DNA of 64,000 bases from Cunninghamella blakesleeana (lineage: Eukaryota; Mucoromycota; Mucoromycetes; Mucorales; Cunninghamellaceae): positions 3,825,501 to 3,889,500 of the forward strand of contig JAFCIZ010000001.1 of NCBI GenBank assembly GCA_017871115.1. Direction: 5' to 3'. Within the stretch, counting starts at the first letter, position 1. Each line of letters begins with the position of its first letter. Shown in pieces: positions 61,703 to 64,000 of the stretch. The notes beneath the pieces were generated by a model that worked only from the letters and a program-made list of their open reading frames with translations, was not told the DNA's origin and made no database searches. The translations under genes were made by a program, and so were the position numbers.

Positions 61703-64000
61703 ATGGCTAATGAAAATAATAAAGACGAAAATAAAGGGTTACGTCTTTTAGTAGTATCTAATCGCTTACCTGTAACTGTTACAAAAAATGCTTCAACAAA
61801 TGAATATGACTTTAAAATGTCCTCTGGTGGTTTAGTTGCTGCTTTAAGTGGTCTTAAAAAGCAAATGAGTTTCACTTGGATCGGCTGGCCAGGTAAATAA
61901 TATTCGATATATATTCATTTTATTTTTTAAAAAAGAAATATCCTTTATCTCATTATTTCTTTTTTTATTTTTTATTTTTACATAATGGTACTAAATAGGT
62001 ATTGACGTTCCTGTACACGAACGTAAACATTTGCAAGAACGTCTATTGGACGAAACTTCTACTTTGCCCGTATTTGTTGACGATGACTTGGCTGAATTAC
62101 ATTATAATGGTTTCTCAAATAGGTAAATATTAAATATTTATATATATATATATATATATATATAGTGCATATAATAAAAAAAAGCATGTAAAATATAAAA
62201 CACGCTAACTTTATTTATAAATAAACAAATAGTATACTTTGGCCATTGTTTCATTATCACCCTGGAGAAATATCATTTAATGAAGAATGGTGGGAAGCTT
62301 ATCAAAAAGTGAATCAATTATTTGCCGACGCTATTGATGAAATTGTTCAAGATGGTGACTTAGTTTGGGTTCAAGACTACCATTTAATGCTATTACCTTC
62401 TATGTTAAGAAACAAGACTAAAAAAGACATTAAAATTGGTTGGTTTTTACATACTCCGTTCCCTAGTAGTGAAATTTATAGGTAAAAAAAAAAAATACAA
62501 AAATTTTTATAAAACACCTATTTTAATTTTAATTTTTAAATATTTATTCATTTATTTTTTCTATTTTATTTTTCTATTTCTAGAATTTTACCAGTCAGAA
62601 AAGAAATTCTACTTGGTGTTTTAGAAAGTGATTTACTTGGTTTTCATACTTATGATTATGCGCGACATTTCTTATCATCATGCACACGTATTCTCGGACT
62701 TTCAACTATGCCCAATGGTGTTGAATATGAAGGGCGCTATGTTCAAGTTGGTACTTTCCCGATCGGAATTGATCCTGATAAATTCACGGAAGGTCTTAAA
62801 AACCAAAAAATTCAAGATCGTATAGCTCAATTAAAAAGTCGATTTGGTGATTGTAAATTAATTGTTGGGGTAGATCGATTAGATTATATTAAAGGTGTAC
62901 CTCAAAAAATGCACGCTTTAGAAGTTTTTCTTAGTGAACACCCTGAATGGGTAGGAAAAGTGGTTTTGGTTCAATTGGCTGTACCTTCTCGTGAAGACGT
63001 AGAAGAATATCAACAGTTAAGAAGTACTATTAACGAATTGGTCGGTCGTATTAATGGGCAATACGGTAAAGATAAAAATTTAAATATGTATTATTAGGCT
63101 TGTAAAATATAGAAAATAAATAACCAGTGGTAGTACTCACTAACATATTTATATAAATGTTCTTTTAACAATACAGGTACTGTTGAATTTGTCCCTATTC
63201 ATTTCATGCATAGATCTATTCCCTTTGAGGAACTAGTGGCACTTTATGCAGCAGCAGATGTTTGTTTAGTATCCTCAACAAGAGATGGGATGAATTTGGT
63301 ATCTTATGAATATATCTCTTCTCAACAAAACACACATGGTGTATTGATCTTATCAGAATTTGCTGGTGCTGCTCAATCTCTTAATGGGTCTATCATTGTT
63401 AACCCTTGGAATACTGAAGAAATGGCTAATGCTATTTATGAAGCTGTTACTATGTCCGATGAGGCTCGTACATCAAATCACCAAAAGTTATATAGATATG
63501 TTACAAAATACACAGCTGCTTATTGGGGAGCAAGTTATGTCAACGAATTACGCGTAAGTTATAAAAATAGCATAATACTAATATTTTTTTTTAAAAAAGA
63601 GTAGGGCTAATGATCAAGAGAAAACTAAATGATTTTATTTTACAATTTTATATTACAATAGCGTGTTAGTGAAGAGTTCGGTCAACAAATGGCAATGCCT
63701 CAATTAAATGCTGACCAAGTCATACAGAAATACAAGGAATCTAAAATGGGAAAGCTTATTTTATTGGATTATGATGGTACATTAACAACAACACATAAGT
63801 TGCCTGAATTTGCAAAGCCTTCCCCTAAAATTCTTGAGCAATTGAAGACTCTTTCAGCTCAACCAGATACCTATGTTTATATTTTATCGGGTCGTGGAAG
63901 ACAACACTTGGATTCATGGTTTGAAAACACTGGTATTGGATTAAGGTAATGTATTTTTCATACATTTTATTTGGCTATCTTTTTTTTTTTTTTAAAAAAA
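61703..64000 (+). CDS. Trehalose-6-phosphate synthase with C-terminal phosphatase-type domain, partial
   Basis: Six exons are visible (61703-61892, 61999-62122, 62233-62481, 62584-63065, 63177-63553, 63662-63945), and the gene continues past the right edge. It joins UDP-glucose and glucose-6-phosphate to trehalose-6-phosphate. GT20 motifs are intact: VVSNRLPVTV, GGLVAAL, HYHPGEI, WVQDYHLMLLPSMLR, FLHTPFPSSEIYR, LGFHTYDYARHF, GVDRLDYIKGVPQK and SSTRDGMNLVSYEYI. After the synthase domain comes KMGKLILLDYDGTLT, motif I of a HAD-type trehalose phosphatase, then YILSGRGRQHLDSWF. The protein is thus a two-domain TPS-TPP form; whether both are active depends on the missing part. Confidence 0.92.

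Overview
The window is AT-rich nuclear DNA of a filamentous, early-diverging fungus, most likely a member of the Mucoromycota. The evidence is a set of short GT..AG introns in nearly every gene, fungal-type proteins (PRP4 kinase, TRF4/5-like polymerase, NPC1, peroxisomal ABC half-transporter, trehalose-phosphate synthase, ING/PHD protein), extreme Asn/Gln runs, and a DIRS-type tyrosine-recombinase retrotransposon beside a Ty3/gypsy-type element. The genus cannot be set from sequence alone.

Region 1 (1-13404) is a retrotransposon nest. A minus-strand Ty3/gypsy-type element enters from the left edge. It has a partial integrase ORF, then a 643-bp non-coding spacer with three copies of a hairpin-forming repeat, then a protease/RT/RNase H ORF. 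A canonical -1 frameshift site (A AAA AAC followed by the gag stop codon) joins this to gag; a primer binding site and an LTR follow. Behind that LTR lie further related LTR-like units in the same orientation, each carrying a conserved TATA/hairpin block. The outermost LTR is split by an intact, apparently young DIRS element (8985-13276) with matching 166-bp inverted repeats and an exact internal complementary region.

Region 2 (13405-31317) holds host genes: RIO1 kinase, a catalytic-domain-only methylenetetrahydrofolate reductase, an ING-family PHD protein head-to-head with a PER1/PGAP3-like GPI remodelling protein, an F-box-like/ankyrin protein, a two-finger C2H2 regulator, a GPI-phospholipase D homologue with signal peptide and FG-GAP repeats, and an uncharacterised 509-aa protein.

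Region 3 (31318-48549) starts with a 1.7-kb gene-poor stretch holding two possible structured RNAs. It continues with a single-pass membrane protein of unknown role, a LisH/CTLH/WD40 protein, a peroxisomal ABCD half-transporter, the PRP4 spliceosomal kinase and a TRF4/5-like nucleotidyltransferase.

Region 4 (48550-64000) holds NPC1, a GATA-like plus PHD-like protein, a ULP2/SENP6-7-type SUMO protease, and a trehalose-6-phosphate synthase with a C-terminal phosphatase-type domain that runs off the right edge. Two genes concern GPI anchors (PER1-like and GPI-PLD) and two concern lipid transport (NPC1 and ABCD), but nothing suggests they form a cluster. Several promoters share a short GAGYTTAAA-like motif.
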